A DNA stretch of 7,938 bases, taken from assembly GCA_902490055.1 (NCBI GenBank), contig CABUCP010000131.1, forward strand, positions 1-7,938, read 5' to 3'. Both the position numbers and the translations under genes were made by a program. Below are positions 6,901-7,938 of the stretch, in pieces. Positions within the stretch are counted from its first letter, which is position 1; every line of letters begins with the position of its first letter. The notes under the pieces were generated by a model. That model saw only the letters and a program-made list of their open reading frames with translations, was not told where the DNA came from and did not search any database. Source of the DNA: an uncultured Klebsiella sp. (GTDB taxonomy: Bacteria > Pseudomonadota > Gammaproteobacteria > Enterobacterales > Enterobacteriaceae).

Positions 6901-7121
6901 ACGGCGCGCTGTTCAGCAAGCCGCAGCGGCTGCTGGATATTGAGCGCTGCCTGCTGGGTAAACCGTTAAACAGCGACAGTATCAACAGCGCCTGTGAGGT
7001 GCTGGATAAGCTTATTTATGCCGCTATCGGCAAGCGCTGGTCGGCGGCCTATAAGCAGCCGGTCTTCGTCAATATGTTCCGCGACATGATGGCCGAGGCG
7101 CAGCAGGCGTCAGGAATTTAA
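3906..7121 (+). CDS. Xanthine dehydrogenase-family molybdenum hydroxylase, fused Mo and FAD subunits
   Basis: This 1071-residue cytoplasmic protein joins two chains that are usually separate. Residues 1 to about 765 are the molybdopterin domain: RRVDGLAKVKGTAIYGDD near the start, Moco loop MGGSFGGKDD (235-244), AMRGFG (351-356), and GAKGIGEPATE with the presumed catalytic base Glu724. After a linker (about 766-780), residues 781-1071 form a CoxM/XdhB-type FAD domain with IAGGTD (810-815) and RATIGGN (889-895). It should hydroxylate an N-heterocycle or aldehyde with water and send electrons through the partner [2Fe-2S] subunit to FAD. Recalled bovine XDH residues Gln767, Glu802, Arg880, Phe914, Phe1009 and Glu1261 align with Gln208, Asp243, Arg321, Phe355, Trp598 and Glu724, favouring a purine-like substrate, though the family also includes aldehyde and nicotinate enzymes. 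The stop overlaps a downstream ATG (TAATG), but the iron-sulfur gene more likely starts at 7163. No cofactor-maturation gene (XdhC or MocA type) is in the window. Confidence 0.9.
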   Translation: MCASPSAPLRRVDGLAKVKGTAIYGDDITLPGMLYGVCRFADIPAGKIEAIDLSEALSVEGVVKIATWQDIPGTPVVGIIVKDYLPIVKDEVVFHGDVVAVVAATSYEAACAAADKIHVRYAPYPPLTDVEAALAPDARRIHPERSDNIAAHHHTVKGDIAKGFAAASHIIEREYEVGFQEHAYIEPEVVLTWLDPTDGSLVISGSIQNPHRVRSFVAKFMGCPQSQINVKRAVMGGSFGGKDDIIDHLACRSALMTRLTGSPVKFTYTREQSIIESCKRHPYKMKYRAGVDNGGRILAIKIDILADSGGYAASSPFVTWRSSVQAAGPYNIENVLIDVKAVYTNNSYTSAMRGFGSPQVVYANESFMDEIAETLNLSPVAVREVNALRQGDTSVTGQRFDKHTVSAIEVLNKAVNASEFEAKRQHYRELNQKGGVYRYGIGMALSYRGCSIGAEGVDTSTALIQVNEDGSVNLATSVSENGQGLQTAMSLIAAEAFGIPLSELHFMEPPTSVIGDGGSTAATRGTMVGGGAILDAADKIKRRILSVVGDSIGTHELSETRWQDGFIINIHDSERRIDFKTAVNKTKWASVSLTEYGWFVPPPIHWDEEKGCGSPYFTWVYGCQVAEVRVNTSTGKTDLLHVTAAHDVGRVLNPVGFEGQVYGGVAQGFGYALLEDFNIENGQVKSENFDSYLLPTMKDIPPMTVIGVENPDIAGPLGAKGIGEPATELAAAAINNAVSFALETRFNKLPLTLEQVILGYNLKKPVRQSEMMLEAENKKQVLRLTDVEVSRPKNLQQALALLANDGVTAIAGGTDVIVQGRLQTRAMRLVDISHLPELTQVSEDPVTHEVVIGGAMTFNRITDHPLLRERYPLLVQACHTVGSHQIRNRATIGGNIVNAAPCGDSIPPAILYDARIELRSLNGVRTLGLAEFLLSGYKTQRQADELLTKVILPPPARPQAKGFYHQLGRRNALNITRQSLSALLDFADDGTVSYCRLVDGALFSKPQRLLDIERCLLGKPLNSDSINSACEVLDKLIYAAIGKRWSAAYKQPVFVNMFRDMMAEAQQASGI

Positions 7122-7129
7122 TGATGATT

Positions 7130-7148
7130 CAGGGCGCGTGGCGCCCTG
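7130..7148 (+). repeat. Intercistronic hairpin between the two hydroxylase genes
   Basis: Perfect eight-base GC-rich arms CAGGGCGC and GCGCCCTG enclose a GTG loop. It begins nine bases after the upstream stop codon and ends three bases before the AGGA of the iron-sulfur gene. There is no T run, so it is not a terminator. It may set relative translation or mRNA stability of the two subunits, an inference. Confidence 0.6.
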
Positions 7149-7151
7149 TAC

Positions 7152-7155
7152 AGGA
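7152..7155 (+). promoter_or_regulatory. Ribosome binding site fixing the iron-sulfur subunit start
   Basis: AGGA lies seven bases before the ATG at 7163. The alternative ATG at 7121 overlaps the upstream stop codon and has AGGA at 7112-7115, but would add 14 residues with no family resemblance and put the hairpin inside the coding region. Confidence 0.6.
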
Positions 7156-7162
7156 TAAAGCA

Positions 7163-7621
7163 ATGAGCACAATTAAAGTGAAGGTGAACGGCAAACTGGT
7201 GGAAGCAACAGTGGCAGGTAATATGCGGTTATTGGATTTGGTGCGCGATACGCTGCACCTGACCGCCACCAAAGAGGGATGTTCGATTGGCGAATGCGGC
7301 GCCTGCACGGTGCTGATGGACGGTAACGCCGTTTGTTCTTGCCTGGTGCTGGCTGAACAGTGTGATGAAACGGAGATCGTCACGCTGGAAGGCTTAAATG
7401 ATAATCCGATTACCCAGAAGCTCCAGGATGCTTTCATTGAGAAGGGCGGCGTGCAGTGTGGATTTTGCACTCCAGGGGTGTTGGTTAGCGCCACCGAGTT
7501 GTTAACCAAAGAACCAAACCCCAGCGAAGCGCAGTTGAAGGATGTATTAGAAGGAAATATGTGCCGCTGTACCGGCTACCAGCCGATTATTGACTCCATT
7601 CAACACGCGATTAAATCGTAA
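7163..7621 (+). CDS. [2Fe-2S] subunit of the molybdenum hydroxylase (XdhC/CoxS type)
   Basis: This 152-residue protein carries electrons from the Mo site to FAD in the same complex as the preceding fused subunit. The N-terminal plant-ferredoxin-like domain holds Cys40, Cys45, Cys48 and Cys60 (EGCSIGECGACT...C), the usual CX4CX2CX11C set. The C-terminal helical domain holds Cys99, Cys102, Cys134 and Cys136 (VQCGFCTPG...MCRCTGY), the usual CX2CX31CXC set. All eight ligands are present, so both clusters should form. Length is typical (150-170). I chose the ATG at 7163 because the family start (MSTIKVKVNG) lies there with AGGA seven bases upstream; the ATG at 7121 would give 166 residues. It is 41 bases after the upstream stop and almost certainly cotranscribed. 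It lacks a signal peptide, as expected for the cytoplasmic XDH type. In E. coli naming this subunit is XdhC, not to be confused with the XdhC sulfurase-type maturation factor. Confidence 0.93.
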   Translation: MSTIKVKVNGKLVEATVAGNMRLLDLVRDTLHLTATKEGCSIGECGACTVLMDGNAVCSCLVLAEQCDETEIVTLEGLNDNPITQKLQDAFIEKGGVQCGFCTPGVLVSATELLTKEPNPSEAQLKDVLEGNMCRCTGYQPIIDSIQHAIKS

Positions 7622-7631
7622 TCTTAATACC

Positions 7632-7654
7632 GAGCTACAGCGTTGTGCGGTTGG
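7632..7654. repeat. Left-end fragment of the tandem REP-pair array
   Basis: AGCTACAGCGTTGTGCGGTTGG matches the last part of a full unit (end of the right arm plus the 16-base spacer) but has no left arm. It begins 11 bases after the iron-sulfur gene, so the array was truncated or inserted here. Confidence 0.7.
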
Positions 7655-7742
7655 GTAGCCCGGAGAAGGCGCAACGCGCCGCCTGCGGGGAAAATCCCCG
7701 GTGGCGCCAGCGCTTACCGGGGCTACAGCGCTGTGTGATTGG
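7655..7742. repeat. BIME-like tandem unit 1 (88 bp)
   Basis: The unit begins GTAGCCCGGAGAAGGCGC and ends with an inverted arm GCGCTTACCGGGGCTAC plus a 16-base spacer. It holds two palindromes, one with inner arms GGCGC and GCGCC around AAC, the other with CCCCGGT and ACCGGGG, in opposite orientation, so the first 72 bases form one imperfect hairpin. This matches bacterial interspersed mosaic elements built of paired inverted REPs. It differs from unit 2 at CCTGCGGG and GCGCCAGCGC. Confidence 0.85.
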
Positions 7743-7830
7743 GTAGCCCGGAGAAGGCGCAACGCGCCGCCTCCGGGGAAAATCCCCGGTGGCGCTAGCG
7801 CTTACCGGGGCTACAGCGTTGTGCGAATAG
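7743..7830. repeat. BIME-like tandem unit 2 (88 bp)
   Basis: Same architecture as unit 1. The outer arms CCGGAG and CTCCGG are intact here, the right palindrome has a GCGCTAGCGC core, and the spacer is AGCGTTGTGCGAATAG, unlike units 1 and 3 but close to the left-end fragment. Confidence 0.85.
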
Positions 7831-7917
7831 GTAGCCCGGAGAAGGCGCAATGCGCCGCCTCCGGGAAAATCCCCGGTGGCGCTAGCGCTTACCGGGGCTA
7901 CAGCGCTGTGTGATTGG
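7831..7917. repeat. BIME-like tandem unit 3 (87 bp)
   Basis: Same architecture with one G missing in the central run (CCGGGAAAATCCCC) and GCAATGCGCC in the left loop. Its 16-base spacer, AGCGCTGTGTGATTGG, is identical to that of unit 1. Confidence 0.85.
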
Positions 7918-7938
7918 GTAGCCCGGAGAAGGCGCAAC
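7918..7938. repeat. BIME-like tandem unit 4, cut by the window edge
   Basis: The first 21 bases of another unit, GTAGCCCGGAGAAGGCGCAA and one more base, identical to units 1 and 2 over this stretch. The array therefore continues beyond the window. Confidence 0.8.

Noticed and set aside
7635..7937. Open frames of 70-100 codons on both strands within the terminal repeat array.
   Set aside because: They only translate the 87-88 bp repeat and carry a repeated peptide; no start signals or codon bias of a gene.
7655..7938. The terminal array as a CRISPR locus.
   Set aside because: Repeats are 72-base palindromic units with nearly identical 16-base spacers, not short repeats with unique spacers.

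Overview
The window looks like the chromosome of a GC-rich enterobacterium, most likely of the Klebsiella/Raoultella group. This is an inference from codon and base composition, a PQQ-dependent dehydrogenase, an enterobacterial REP element at about 2596-2629, and a tandem array of paired inverted REP-like sequences at the right end that resembles Klebsiella intergenic repeats. All four genes I can support lie on the + strand.

Layout. Positions 1-111 are a short leader with no gene I can defend. Positions 112-2517 encode a membrane-anchored, periplasmic PQQ-dependent dehydrogenase of the glucose/quinate/shikimate family. It is clearly related to E. coli Gcd but diverged enough to be a paralogue with a different or broader substrate. 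Positions 2518-2836 are intergenic. They carry a REP element, a strong Rho-independent terminator (2698-2721), and then the promoter and candidate operators of a DeoR-family repressor gene (2837-3607). Positions 3608-3905 are a 298-base regulatory gap with hairpins, phased T tracts, a sigma54-like promoter match and two inverted repeats. Positions 3906-7121 encode a 1071-residue molybdenum hydroxylase in which the molybdopterin subunit is fused to the FAD subunit. A 152-residue [2Fe-2S] subunit follows at 7163-7621, after a strong intercistronic hairpin. From 7632 to the window edge there is an 87-88 bp tandem array of inverted REP pairs.

How the genes work together. The last two genes together supply every redox centre of a xanthine dehydrogenase-type enzyme: Moco, FAD and two [2Fe-2S] clusters. 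Substrate is hydroxylated at Mo and electrons pass through the iron-sulfur clusters to FAD. The DeoR-type regulator just upstream is the natural candidate controller of this pair and probably of itself. The PQQ dehydrogenase is separated by a terminator, so it is likely a separate transcription unit. A metabolic link to the hydroxylase is possible but not shown.

Most interesting points: the Mo-FAD fusion with a junction resembling a fossil gene boundary; an active site that keeps several xanthine dehydrogenase residues with conservative changes; three phased direct repeats around the regulator's promoter and start; the sigma54-like element overlapping a 17-bp inverted repeat ahead of the hydroxylase; and the higher-order A-B-A-B pattern in the terminal repeat array. 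Comparisons with E. coli Gcd and bovine xanthine dehydrogenase were made from memory, without alignment software.
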